Origin: Candidatus Pacearchaeota archaeon
GTDB lineage: Archaea > Nanoarchaeota > Nanoarchaeia > Pacearchaeales > GW2011-AR1
Assembly: GCA_023228245.1 (NCBI GenBank)
Contig: JALOBN010000003.1
Coordinates: 39,950 to 103,949 of the forward strand
Direction: 5' to 3'
DNA length: 64,000 nucleotides
A model generated the notes under the pieces. That model saw only the letters and a list, made by a program, of their open reading frames with translations. It was not told the origin of the DNA and made no database searches. Shown in pieces: positions 44,027 to 52,019 of the stretch; the stretch's first letter is position 1; each line of letters starts with the position of its first letter. Both the position numbers and the translations under genes were made by a program.

Positions 44027-44085
44027 AGTCGAACTCGGGTTATGTCCGTGACAGGGACATGTCATAGCCGTTAGACCACGTGGGC
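44014..44085 (-). tRNA. tRNA-Asp (anticodon GTC)
   Basis: Acceptor GCCCACG/CGTGGGC fully paired with discriminator G. Anticodon stem TGTCC/GGACA around CTGTCAC (anticodon GTC). T-arm CCGAG-TTCGACT-CTCGG. CCA not encoded. It is the integration target of the element. Confidence 0.96.
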
Positions 44086-44133
44086 TTATTGAATATTCAT
44101 ATAGAAATTAATTTTTAAAGGTTACTAATGAGA

Positions 44134-44862
44134 TTATTCCCATTCCCCGCCAAAAGTTGCTGAGAATACAAACTTAGGTTTTGCAGAAATTCCCATCTCA
44201 TCACCGAGAGAAGTTTTATTTATTATTTGCGGAATATCTAATCCTACAGATAAATCAATAACATGTTTGTAATGAGTTTCAGGAAGAGGATTGTGATAAG
44301 GAAACGAATTAATCGCCTGCATTGTTCTATCATCATAAGGTGATGTTCCAATCTTAAGAGAAATTCCAGCCCTTAAATTATGGTCAATAAAATCAGCTAA
44401 TTTATTGGGATCATCAGCCGCAATAAATGAATAATGTTTAGGAAAATCGACAGAATATTCAGCAAAGAACAACTCGATAAGAGATGCCCGGCTAGAAATT
44501 CCAGCACTCACTGAACCCTGAGGAGAAGAGCAAGATAATCCAAAATAATCTTCCGTAGGAGAATTCAAAGAAACATTTACTCTCGCACCAGTTCTAATAT
44601 TAAACCATTCTGCAGGAGCATATCTAAAACCAAACTGTGCTTCAAAATTTGTATCAGTCATAGCAGACTCAGTTAAATCCGAATCTAATTTAAGTGCATC
44701 TAAACTATCGGGAATATTTTGAACTGATGCTGAAGGAGAAGCTTTAAAATTTATTCCCCATTTACCATAAAGCCCAGATTCTTGTGAATAAATTTTTTGA
44801 ATAGGAAGAAGAGACAAACCAATCCCCGCAACTGCACCGAGCAATTTGTTTAAGGATTTCAT
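44134..44862 (-). CDS. Secreted beta-barrel-like protein (242 aa)
   Basis: A clear signal peptide (residues 1-27, ending 'QKIYSQ') precedes repeated amphipathic strands with Gly and aromatics: 'GLYGKWGINFKASPSASV', 'FEAQFGFRYAPAEWFNIRTG', 'HNLRAGISLKIG', and a terminal strand 'KPKFVFSATFGGEW'. This is the pattern of bacterial outer-membrane or porin-like barrels, and resembles the C-terminus of the 18056 protein. It contains no CGACG/CGTCG pentamer, so it may also be acquired, though it lies just outside the att repeat. An export function is certain from the signal; barrel formation is inference. Confidence 0.6.
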   Translation of the reverse strand: MKSLNKLLGAVAGIGLSLLPIQKIYSQESGLYGKWGINFKASPSASVQNIPDSLDALKLDSDLTESAMTDTNFEAQFGFRYAPAEWFNIRTGARVNVSLNSPTEDYFGLSCSSPQGSVSAGISSRASLIELFFAEYSVDFPKHYSFIAADDPNKLADFIDHNLRAGISLKIGTSPYDDRTMQAINSFPYHNPLPETHYKHVIDLSVGLDIPQIINKTSLGDEMGISAKPKFVFSATFGGEWE

Positions 44863-44950
44863 TTTAACTCAATAATGACAACGAAAAGATATATTTAAAG
44901 ATTGTTGTCCGAAAAGGTAATAATTATTTCTAAAAAATTAATTGAAAAAT

Positions 44951-46231
44951 TTATTTCTTCTTACCAATAAATTTCTTTCCAAACATATACGGTTGTAAAG
45001 CTTCGGGAATTTTTATTGTTCCGTCTTTCTGCTGGTTATTTTCCAAGAATGCAATCAACGCACGAGGTGAAGCAAGAACAGTATTATTCAAAGTATGTGC
45101 AAAATAAATTTTTCCTTTTCCTTCAATTCTAATATTTAATCTTCTCGCCTGAGCGTCAGTTAAATTAGAACAACTACCAACTTCAAAATATTTTTTCTGT
45201 CGCGGACTCCAAGCTTCAACATCAGCTGACTTCGCTTTCAAATCAGCCAAATCTCCAGAACAGCATTCCAAAGTTCTGACAGGAATATCTAACAATCTAA
45301 AAACATCGACGGTAAATTGCAACATTTTATTATACCAGTTGTAAGAATCTTCTGGTTCGCAAATTACAATCATTTCTTGTTTTTCAAATTGATGCAATCT
45401 GTAAAGTCCTTTCTCTTCAATTCCGTGCGAACCAACTTCTTTTCTAAAACATGGAGAATAACTTGTAAGAGTCAAAGGAATTTTTTTCGCAGAAATAACT
45501 TTATCAATAAATCTACCAATCATTGAATGTTCAGAAGTTCCAATCAAATACAAATCTTCGTTATCAATTTTATACATCATCGCGTCCATTTCTTTAAATG
45601 ACATAACTCCCTCGACAACTTTTCTTCTAATTATAAAAGGAGGGATAACAAATTCAAATCCTTGTTTAATCATAAAATCTCTCGCGAAAGCAAGCAATGC
45701 TTCATGTAAAATTGCCAAATCTCCAGTCAGATAATAAAATCCATTTCCAGAAGTTTCTCTCGCAGAATCAAAATCTGCCCAACCATTTTCTTCAGCAATA
45801 TCAGCGTTATGTTTAATTTCAAAAGCAGGAACTTTATTTTCACCGAACTTTTTAATTTCTTTATTTTCTAAATCATTTTTTCCAATCGGAACAGAATCGT
45901 GAATTATATTCGGAATTGTCATCATAATTTTTTTAATTTCTTCTTCAAGTTTCTCTTTTTTTCCTTCAAGCTTTTCTATTTCTTCAGGAATTTCTTTCGC
46001 TTTTTTCATCAACGCAGTAGCACTGCTTCCTGCTTTTTTCGCCTCGCTAATTTGTTTAGAAATGCTGTTTCTGTCGCCCCTTAATTTATCTTCTTCATAT
46101 TTTAATTTTCTCCATTCTTCGTCTAATTTTATAACTTTATCAACAAGAGGCAACTTTTCATCTTGAAATTTCTTCTTAATATTTTTCTTTACAATCTCCG
46201 GATTTTCCCTAATTAATTTAATGTCAATCAT
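44951..46231 (-). CDS. serS: Seryl-tRNA synthetase
   Basis: 426 residues from 'MIDIKLIRENPEIVKKNIKK'; a TTG two codons earlier was not chosen. The N-terminal coiled-coil arm (about 30-105), which holds the long variable arm of tRNA-Ser, is complete. Class II motif 2 ('SPCFRKEVGSHG...LYRLHQF') and motif 3 ('HTLNNTVLASPRALIAFLEN') are present. This is the common bacterial/archaeal type rather than the methanogen SerRS. It charges tRNA-Ser with serine in two steps. Confidence 0.95.
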   Translation of the reverse strand: MIDIKLIRENPEIVKKNIKKKFQDEKLPLVDKVIKLDEEWRKLKYEEDKLRGDRNSISKQISEAKKAGSSATALMKKAKEIPEEIEKLEGKKEKLEEEIKKIMMTIPNIIHDSVPIGKNDLENKEIKKFGENKVPAFEIKHNADIAEENGWADFDSARETSGNGFYYLTGDLAILHEALLAFARDFMIKQGFEFVIPPFIIRRKVVEGVMSFKEMDAMMYKIDNEDLYLIGTSEHSMIGRFIDKVISAKKIPLTLTSYSPCFRKEVGSHGIEEKGLYRLHQFEKQEMIVICEPEDSYNWYNKMLQFTVDVFRLLDIPVRTLECCSGDLADLKAKSADVEAWSPRQKKYFEVGSCSNLTDAQARRLNIRIEGKGKIYFAHTLNNTVLASPRALIAFLENNQQKDGTIKIPEALQPYMFGKKFIGKKK

Positions 46232-46311
46232 TTTCAAATCACGAACAAGTTATATTTAAATTTAATTATGATATTCACGAAGTGACATCTTCAATTTTCT
46301 TTGCCACGTTA

Positions 46312-46334
46312 GGATTTCTTTGTTAAAGAAATCC
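46312..46334 (-). terminator. Perfect 10-bp hairpin after the permease gene
   Basis: GGATTTCTTT (46312-46321) pairs with AAAGAAATCC (46325-46334) around GTT. It starts 3 bases from the permease stop and is followed on the minus strand by TAACGTGG. Its counterpart lies after the other FtsX-like permease (61319-61339). Confidence 0.55.
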
Positions 46335-46336
46335 CA

Positions 46337-47584
46337 CTACTCATATCTCAAAGCATCAACTGGTTTAAGTTTAGAAGCTCTGTAAGCAGGAATTACTCCA
46401 GCAATCATTCCAATAGCCATTGAAAAAAATAAAGCAAAAATTAACAGTCCAGGAGTTACTGCCGTGTTTGAAAACATACTCGTTATCCCTCCTGTTGATG
46501 AAGTCATTGAACCAATTAATCCTGCACCAATTGTTCCTAAAATAATTCCACCAAGTCCTCCGACTAATCCGATCAATCCTGAATTAATTAAGAAAATTAA
46601 AAGTATATCTTTATTCTTTGTTCCAATTGCTTTCATAATCCCAATCTCTCGCGTTTTTTCTAAAACAGAAGTGAACATCGTGTTTGCAATTCCTATTCCT
46701 CCAACAATAAGTGAAATTGCTGCAATAGCTCCAAGGAAAATTGACATCGTGCTCATCGTTTCCTGCATAGTTTCCTGCATTGTTGAAGGATTAGAAACAC
46801 TAAAATCTTTTTCATCTTCATTAAGAATTCCTCGAGACTGCATTAATTTTGTTTCTATATTTTCAACAGTCTCATCAGACAATTCAACATCTTCAATTTT
46901 TACAGAAATTGAATCAAATTCTTTCTCACCAATATCATCAAAAACATCTCTCGCAGTTTCAATAGACATATAAACCCCGTTGCCACTTTCCAAAATTCCA
47001 ACAACTTTGAATGTTTTTCCTTCAATTGTAACTTTTGAATTTAAAGGAATATCTTCAAATGTTTGTGTTGCAAGATTCTCTCCAATAACAATTGAGTAAG
47101 TATCTCCATTCGTCAAAAATCTTCCAGAACTTAATTCATCTGTTGTAATCTCGCTCCAAACCTTTTCATCAACACCCGTTACACTTACCGACGCTGTTTT
47201 ACTTAAATAAGTTAAATCTCCAGACGAAGAAACCGTCCCCATAACGACATCAACATTGTCAATACTTTTTACTACAGTAATATCTCGAGAAGTTAAATTT
47301 TCAGAATCCTCATCTGAAGAATCTTCAAACATTCCGGGAGGTCCTCCCCCGCCACTAAATCCCATCCCCCCCATAGCTTTAGAAAATCCCGGAGTTATTG
47401 TTAAAATATCTGCTCCCAAACTTCCAAGTTGATCTTCCAATTGATCCTGAGCACCAGTACTAATAGAAAGAATAGAAACCACCGCAGCAATTCCGATAAT
47501 AATCCCAATTATAGTTAACCAGCTTCTGAGTTTACTGTGAATAAGAATATTCCATGCGAGTTGAAACGATTTTTTTAATTTCAT
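46337..47584 (-). CDS. MacB/LolC-like ABC transporter permease
   Basis: 415 residues. N-terminal 'KSFQLAWNILIHSKLRSWLT' and one helix (about 21-42) precede a large external MacB-type periplasmic-like domain (about 43-285) with a Gly/Ser/Asp-rich loop. Three helices follow (about 290-312, 335-360, 375-402), the FtsX domain. This architecture moves substrates outward by mechanotransmission rather than across a pore. It follows the exported protein gene (12-base gap), and the ATPase gene lies further upstream. Ends 'KLKPVDALRYE', typical of the family. Confidence 0.9.
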   Translation of the reverse strand: MKLKKSFQLAWNILIHSKLRSWLTIIGIIIGIAAVVSILSISTGAQDQLEDQLGSLGADILTITPGFSKAMGGMGFSGGGGPPGMFEDSSDEDSENLTSRDITVVKSIDNVDVVMGTVSSSGDLTYLSKTASVSVTGVDEKVWSEITTDELSSGRFLTNGDTYSIVIGENLATQTFEDIPLNSKVTIEGKTFKVVGILESGNGVYMSIETARDVFDDIGEKEFDSISVKIEDVELSDETVENIETKLMQSRGILNEDEKDFSVSNPSTMQETMQETMSTMSIFLGAIAAISLIVGGIGIANTMFTSVLEKTREIGIMKAIGTKNKDILLIFLINSGLIGLVGGLGGIILGTIGAGLIGSMTSSTGGITSMFSNTAVTPGLLIFALFFSMAIGMIAGVIPAYRASKLKPVDALRYE

Positions 47585-47595
47585 AAACTATCATC

Positions 47596-48564
47596 TTATT
47601 TATTTTTTTTAACCCAATCAGGAACTTCATTTTTCTGAGAATCTTTTTTCTTTTTTTTAATTAACTGAGCAATTTTTGATTTATTTTTGTAAGCAACAAA
47701 TCCCCCAGCAAGTAAAACTAAAATTACCAACGGTATAATTATGTAACTCCAATTCATGCTATTATTTCTCTGAAATCCCCCTTCAGGGAATTCACCAGTT
47801 GCCATTCCTGAAATTGACGAATTATTTGTTACAGTTGAAGTTCCAGATAATGAAATCTCTTTTGTAACACTTCTTCTTTCACCAATATTGTCGGTATAAT
47901 CAATCTGGATTGTTAAATCACCAGCATCTCGTGTTGTTGAAGCAACAGTAAAACTTACAATAGTATAATCTCCAGCGTCGAGATTTCCAACCATTTGTCC
48001 ATTCGTTCCAGTAGTTGTGTAATCTTCCTGTTCGGGAATTCGCACAATCATAGAATTCGCAGTATTTTTTCCAATGTTCGCAATTGCAATTGAAATTTCA
48101 GAATCAGAAGAATCTTGAACAACTAAATCAAAATCGGTCTGTGCATCTGAAATATAAATATCAAAAGAACCAGTAACACTCAAATCATCATAACGATTTG
48201 AACTAATTTTTAATTCCAATTCATTTATTCCCTCAACAGCATCTTCATCAACACGAATTGTATAATGTAATAAATAATCTCCACTGCTATCAAATTCTTG
48301 AATTAAGTCATCGTCATTATCCAAACTGAAAGGATAATCTTCAACAAATTCAATTTTAGCATAGTTGGAAGAACCAACATAAACTTTAACCCAAAGATCA
48401 AAATATTCTCCAGGATTTGTTGGATAAGGTTCGTATTTAATTGAAGAAACTTCAACATCATCATAAGAACTCACTGAATAATTAATCTCCACTGCGGAAA
48501 TCATCATCGAAGACAAAACTAATAATGTGATTGCAATCAATGTTTGAATTTTTTTGTTTTTCAT
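47596..48564 (-). CDS. Secreted, membrane-anchored CARDB/NEW3-like protein of the ABC export cluster
   Basis: 322 residues from 'MKNKKIQTLIAITLLVLSSM'; an upstream TTG was not chosen. A signal peptide (to about residue 24) precedes two Ig/CARDB-like domains ('EYFDLWVKVYVGSSNYAKIE' near 45-65; 'TGTNGQMVGNLDAGDYTIVS' near 188-208). A Ser/Asn linker and one membrane helix (about 273-292) with a basic tail end it. The 60198-61046 protein is a paralogue, also beside FtsX-like permeases, so this is a fixed partner of the transporter, perhaps a substrate receptor or spacer. Confidence 0.75.
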   Translation of the reverse strand: MKNKKIQTLIAITLLVLSSMMISAVEINYSVSSYDDVEVSSIKYEPYPTNPGEYFDLWVKVYVGSSNYAKIEFVEDYPFSLDNDDDLIQEFDSSGDYLLHYTIRVDEDAVEGINELELKISSNRYDDLSVTGSFDIYISDAQTDFDLVVQDSSDSEISIAIANIGKNTANSMIVRIPEQEDYTTTGTNGQMVGNLDAGDYTIVSFTVASTTRDAGDLTIQIDYTDNIGERRSVTKEISLSGTSTVTNNSSISGMATGEFPEGGFQRNNSMNWSYIIIPLVILVLLAGGFVAYKNKSKIAQLIKKKKKDSQKNEVPDWVKKNK

Positions 48565-48598
48565 TTTCAATAAAATTTTATTTTGTTTTTAAATAAGA

Positions 48599-48613
48599 TG
48601 GACTTGATGTCCA
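48599..48613. promoter_or_regulatory. Palindromic operator TGGACTTGATGTCCA upstream of the 47596-48564 gene
   Basis: Inverted repeat TGGAC-N5-GTCCA. It lies directly next to the TATA-like CTTATTTAAAA (minus strand, about 48588-48598) of the downstream gene, about 35 bases from its ATG. Two other copies sit at the same kind of place (49701-49715 and 50645-50659). Confidence 0.75.
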
Positions 48614-48643
48614 TTCAATTAAATTATTTGTTAATTGAATGGA
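48610..48643. repeat. 13-bp perfect inverted repeat
   Basis: TCCATTCAATTAA (48610-48622) pairs with TTAATTGAATGGA (48631-48643) around an 8-base loop. It lies right after the ATPase stop and overlaps the operator half-site, so it may be the ATPase terminator. Confidence 0.5.
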
Positions 48644-48645
48644 AT

Positions 48646-49344
48646 TTATTTTCCATTAAATCTAACTCTCTCAACTCTCCCATCTTTAATATGAATAACT
48701 TTTTTCGCATAATCAACAAGATTCAAGTCGTGTGTAATCAAAATTATCGTCTTTCCTTTTTTATGCATATCTCCCAAAAAATCCATTACAAATTGTCCTG
48801 TCTTTGAATCAAGATTCCCTGTTGGCTCGTCGGCAAGAATTATGTCGGGGTCATTGGACAATGCTCTCGCAATTGCAACTCTCTGCTGTTGTCCGCCAGA
48901 AAGTTCATTAGGTTTATGATTTAATCTTTCGCCAAGTCCAAGCATATCTAAAAGTTCTTTTGCTTTTTCTTTCGCTTTTTTTTCAGGAACATCCATAATC
49001 TCCATAGGTAACATAACATTTTGTAAAGCACTCAGTGTAGGGATTAAATTAAATTGCTGAAAAATAAATCCAATTGTTTTTCCTCTCAAAAATGCAAGAG
49101 AAGATTCATCCATGTCAGAAACATTTTTTTCCTTAAGCAAAATATTTCCCCACGACGGTTTATCTAACGCACCGATAATATTTACCATTGTAGATTTCCC
49201 ACTTCCACTCGGTCCAGTAATCGCAACAAATTCTCCTTTTTTAATTTCAACAGAAATTTCTTTTAGAACAACAAGCGATTCTGCTTTTCCCATGTCATAT
49301 TTTTTCCAGACATTATCTACTGTAATTAAATTCTCGTGTTTCAT
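48646..49344 (-). CDS. MacB/LolD-like ABC transporter ATP-binding protein
   Basis: 232 residues from 'MKHENLITVDNVWKKYDMG'. Walker A 'GPSGSGKST' near 45-53, Q-loop 'FIFQQFNLIP', signature 'LSGGQQQRV' near 149-157, Walker B 'IILADEPTGNLDS' and H-loop 'ILITHD' are all intact. Its best relatives are the LolD/MacB export ATPases. It powers the permease at 46337-47584. The start overlaps the end of the small membrane gene upstream, which suggests translational coupling. Confidence 0.95.
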   Translation of the reverse strand: MKHENLITVDNVWKKYDMGKAESLVVLKEISVEIKKGEFVAITGPSGSGKSTMVNIIGALDKPSWGNILLKEKNVSDMDESSLAFLRGKTIGFIFQQFNLIPTLSALQNVMLPMEIMDVPEKKAKEKAKELLDMLGLGERLNHKPNELSGGQQQRVAIARALSNDPDIILADEPTGNLDSKTGQFVMDFLGDMHKKGKTIILITHDLNLVDYAKKVIHIKDGRVERVRFNGK

Positions 49345-49666
49345 TAGGCATTCCTTCTGGTTTAATAGTTTCACAAAATTCAGCGTAGCTGTTTTGACAA
49401 TAATACCTGCAATACATTAAATTTTCTGAACAATAAGTTTCTATCTCCAGGTCAGAAGGGGAACTCTCGAAAAAAGAGGTTATCTCATTTTCGATTTCGG
49501 GGGTGAGTTGAGAATCCCCCATTCTGCCGTCGTTGGAGCGAAATTCTTCAAGATTTCTTTCTTGTTTAAAAAAAATAAAATATGTTGAAATAGAAATTAA
49601 AACAAAACAAACTACTGAAACAATAATTATTTTGTTATTTCGTTTTGGGTTGTTTTTCTTTTGCAT
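49313..49666 (-). CDS. Membrane-anchored small exported protein (117 aa)
   Basis: A basic N-terminus, one hydrophobic helix (about 13-33) and an external part with an acidic section and four cysteines ('YCSENLMYCRYYCQNSYAEFC'). It overlaps the ATPase start by about 30 bases. Position at the head of the ATPase unit and behind operator 49701-49715 indicates it belongs to the export system. Function unknown. Confidence 0.65.
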   Translation of the reverse strand: MQKKNNPKRNNKIIIVSVVCFVLISISTYFIFFKQERNLEEFRSNDGRMGDSQLTPEIENEITSFFESSPSDLEIETYCSENLMYCRYYCQNSYAEFCETIKPEGMPNETREFNYSR

Positions 49667-49700
49667 GATAAATAAAAATTTATTTTCTTTTTAAGCAAGG

Positions 49701-49715
49701 TGGACTTAATGTCCA
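49701..49715. promoter_or_regulatory. Palindromic operator TGGACTTAATGTCCA upstream of the 49313-49666 gene
   Basis: Perfect TGGAC-N5-GTCCA repeat about 35 bases from the ATG, adjoining a TATA-like GCTTAAAAAG (minus strand). The same AAGCAAGG leader also precedes the copy at 50645. Confidence 0.75.
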
Positions 49716-49742
49716 TTAAAAAAATAAAAAATAAAAAAGGTT

Positions 49743-50414
49743 TTATTCTGATTTCGGAGGTTCACGGAAGTTTCGGTTGCCTTCAATTTTCATATTTGGA
49801 GCTGAAAAATTTCCAGAATCAAAATTTTTTTCTTTGTCAGTTGGATTAGCTTCACTCATCTGATTTGTTCTTTCAACAAGTTGATTGAAAGTTTCTTCAG
49901 TTAATTTAGCTTCCATTAGGGATTTCCAAGAATCATAATCTTCATTTTCAATTGCTTGAATAACTTCTTCGTCCATCTCTCCGAATCCAAAATCAAAATG
50001 GTTTCTATAACTTTCATTTGTTTGGTTATTATTTCTTTCAACTAACTTATCAAAATATTCTTCAGTTAATTTAGCTTCCATTAGGGATTTCCAAGAATCA
50101 TAGTCTTCATTTTCAATTGCAGTCTGAAGTGATTCTTGTTCTTCCTTCATATCTTCAGCCTCATTGCTTTGATTAACTAACTCATTGAAGTTATCCTCAG
50201 TGATTAAAGACTGTATTCTCTCAATTATTCCTTCCATAACGGATTTCCAAGAATCATAATCTTCATTTTCAATTGCAGTCTGAAGTGATTCTTGTTCATC
50301 AGAGTTTGCTCCATGATTAAACCAGTTTCCAAATCCAAAAGCAGAAACCGAACCAACTTGGGATAAAAGCATCATCGAAAACATAGCTATTCCTAAAACA
50401 TATTTAGTTTCCAT
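49743..50414 (-). CDS. Secreted protein with three near-identical repeats (223 aa)
   Basis: A signal peptide (to about residue 25, 'SVSAFG') precedes three copies of a unit whose core is 'AIENEDYDSWKSLMEAKLTEE' minus a residue or two: about residues 46-63, 95-117 and 154-176, each followed by a variable 'F-(N/D)-(E/K/Q)-LVER' segment. The units are helical, amphipathic and acidic with one Trp each. It looks like a repeat ligand-binding or oligomeric envelope protein. It probably forms one unit with the 50404-50610 gene, whose stop overlaps its start by 11 bases. Confidence 0.7.
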   Translation of the reverse strand: METKYVLGIAMFSMMLLSQVGSVSAFGFGNWFNHGANSDEQESLQTAIENEDYDSWKSVMEGIIERIQSLITEDNFNELVNQSNEAEDMKEEQESLQTAIENEDYDSWKSLMEAKLTEEYFDKLVERNNNQTNESYRNHFDFGFGEMDEEVIQAIENEDYDSWKSLMEAKLTEETFNQLVERTNQMSEANPTDKEKNFDSGNFSAPNMKIEGNRNFREPPKSE

Positions 50415-50610
50415 ATTTTTTACCTCCTTTCATAAAATTAAATATTATTTTATGGTATCCCACGACGTGAATTATCATTAAAATCAAAGCGATGTAACTT
50501 GAAAATTTATGAACAAAAGAATATTCATGCCCAAGAACTCCAGAACCGAATGATATTATAAAAAAGATAATTAATAGAATGCTTATACCTACTTTTATTT
50601 TTGAATTCAT
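50404..50610 (-). CDS. Small two-helix membrane protein (68 aa)
   Basis: Two hydrophobic helices (about 6-25 and 36-58) with His residues in the loop and helix 2 ('LGHEYSFVHKFSSYIALILM', 'IHVVGYHKIIF'). Paired His residues on helices could bind haem, as in DUF4405-type proteins, but this is a weak match. It is the first gene of the unit behind operator 50644-50660, and overlaps the repeat-protein start by 11 bases. Confidence 0.6.
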   Translation of the reverse strand: MNSKIKVGISILLIIFFIISFGSGVLGHEYSFVHKFSSYIALILMIIHVVGYHKIIFNFMKGGKKYGN

Positions 50611-50643
50611 AATCTCAATAAAACATTTTCTTTTTTAAGCAAG

Positions 50644-50660
50644 GTGGACTTAATGTCCAC
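50644..50660. promoter_or_regulatory. Palindromic operator GTGGAC-N5-GTCCAC between divergent units
   Basis: The most complete copy of the repeat (six-base arms). It lies 35 bases upstream of the 50610 ATG and about 45 bases before the divergent sensor gene at 50704, so it could control both directions. Confidence 0.75.
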
Positions 50661-50703
50661 TCGATTTAAAAGGGTTTAAATAATTCTTAACACCAATAAT
50701 AAA

Positions 50704-51387
50704 ATGGAATTACCTTTTCAACAAATGTTTAATGTAGGTTCAGGAACAGAATTAATTTATTCATTTGTAATTATGCTTTGCAGTTTGATGGTTTTCTTCG
50801 GAACAAAACAAATTTATGAATTAAGTTCGCATAAAGGAATAAAATATTTTCGTATTGCATTTTTGCTTTTTGCAGCCGCATATTTTTTTAGATATTTCAT
50901 AAAATTTTTCCTTATATTTTTTAATGTCAGTTCAATTCACGATTTATCTTTTTGGCTGTTAGACCCTACAGGAAAATTAACAACATTCGCATTTATGTAT
51001 CTTAGTTCAATCTCTGTATTTTATCTTCTTTACAGCGTGATGTGGAAAAAATGGGGAAACAACAAAAAAATTTATTTAGTTCATGTTGCAGCAATTTTAA
51101 TTTCATTAATTAGTATCATGTCGCGTGATGGAACTTATTTGTTGTTTGTAAATCTTTTCTTGTTTGTAATTGTTTCAATCATATTTTACATTGCACACAA
51201 AAATTCCAAAAAGAAAAAGCACACGTTTTATTTTGTTTATATGTTACTTGTATTTTTCTGGTTCTTAAACATTTTAGATGTTTTAATTCCGTCCTTCTTT
51301 CAAGGTGTTCAACTAATAATTTATTTATGTTCAATAAGTATATTCCTCACAATTTTGTACAGGGTGATTAAACGGGCGGGGGATTAA
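50704..51387 (+). CDS. Seven-helix membrane protein, likely sensor of the export regulon
   Basis: 227 residues with seven predicted helices from about residue 13 to 220, short loops, and no soluble domain. The layout recalls the 7TM sensor halves of archaeal signal proteins. Its TAA ends at 51387, sharing the A of the next gene's ATG, so the wHTH protein is made by translational coupling. A simple model is a membrane sensor that captures or modifies the wHTH regulator. The function is inference. Confidence 0.65.
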   Translation: MELPFQQMFNVGSGTELIYSFVIMLCSLMVFFGTKQIYELSSHKGIKYFRIAFLLFAAAYFFRYFIKFFLIFFNVSSIHDLSFWLLDPTGKLTTFAFMYLSSISVFYLLYSVMWKKWGNNKKIYLVHVAAILISLISIMSRDGTYLLFVNLFLFVIVSIIFYIAHKNSKKKKHTFYFVYMLLVFFWFLNILDVLIPSFFQGVQLIIYLCSISIFLTILYRVIKRAGD

Positions 51388-51656
51388 TGGCAAAAAGAGC
51401 AAAACTTGAAATTATAAAAGATATATTGAGAATTATTCAGGAGAATAGGAATTCTATAAAACCAACACCCTTACTAAGAAAATCTATGCTTTCATCTGGA
51501 AGTTTTAAGGAATATTACGCCGAATTAATTCAAAGAAATTTAGTAAAAGAAATCGGCTTAGGCAGAGAAAGAAAAATCTCGCTAACCGAGAGAGGCATGA
51601 AATTCCTAGAAAAATATAGAACAATTATTGACTTTATAGACGAGTTTGAATTATAA
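51387..51656 (+). CDS. SSO10a-like winged-helix regulator (89 aa)
   Basis: wHTH pattern with helix 1 ('LEIIKDILRIIQEN'), helices 2-3 ('TPLLRKSMLSSGSFKEYYAE'), a wing ('IGLGRERKISLT') and a long C-terminal helix ('ERGMKFLEKYRTIIDFIDEF') typical of SSO10a-type dimers. It is coupled to the seven-helix gene and faces the operon that carries three TGGAC-N5-GTCCA sites, so it is the best candidate to bind them as a dimer. No second wHTH lies close by. Confidence 0.75.
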   Translation: MAKRAKLEIIKDILRIIQENRNSIKPTPLLRKSMLSSGSFKEYYAELIQRNLVKEIGLGRERKISLTERGMKFLEKYRTIIDFIDEFEL

Positions 51657-51700
51657 CACAAGATTTTTAAACTATTTTTAATGTTGATTAATACTAACAA

Positions 51701-52009
51701 ATGACAAAAGTAAGAATAAAACTAAACAGCACAGACATCGAGATGCTTAATACTATTTGCGACTCTATAAAAGATATGGCTCAAAAAGCAGGCATAACAA
51801 TTTCAGGTCCTGTCCCTTTGCCGACAAAAAAATTGAAAATTACAACGAGAAAATCTCCCTGTGGAAACGGAACTGCAACTTTCGACAGATTTGAAATGAG
51901 AATTCACAAAAGATTAATCGACTTACCCGCAAACGAAAAAATTCTTCACAGTATTATGAAAATGTATATTCCAAAAAACGTAAATATCAAAATAGAAATG
52001 AAAGATTAA
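51701..52009 (+). CDS. rps10: 30S ribosomal protein S10 (uS10)
   Basis: 102 residues, the archaeal length. Family signature 'ISGPVPLPTKKLKITTRKSP' near residues 33-52 and 'FEMRIHKRLIDL' near 65-76 cover the conserved loop that enters the small-subunit head. In many archaea it follows the EF-1A gene; here no elongation factor is adjacent, so the usual str-type gene order is broken. It begins 44 bases after the wHTH gene with its own AT-rich upstream region. Confidence 0.95.
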   Translation: MTKVRIKLNSTDIEMLNTICDSIKDMAQKAGITISGPVPLPTKKLKITTRKSPCGNGTATFDRFEMRIHKRLIDLPANEKILHSIMKMYIPKNVNIKIEMKD

Positions 52010-52019
52010 ATTCTAAGAG

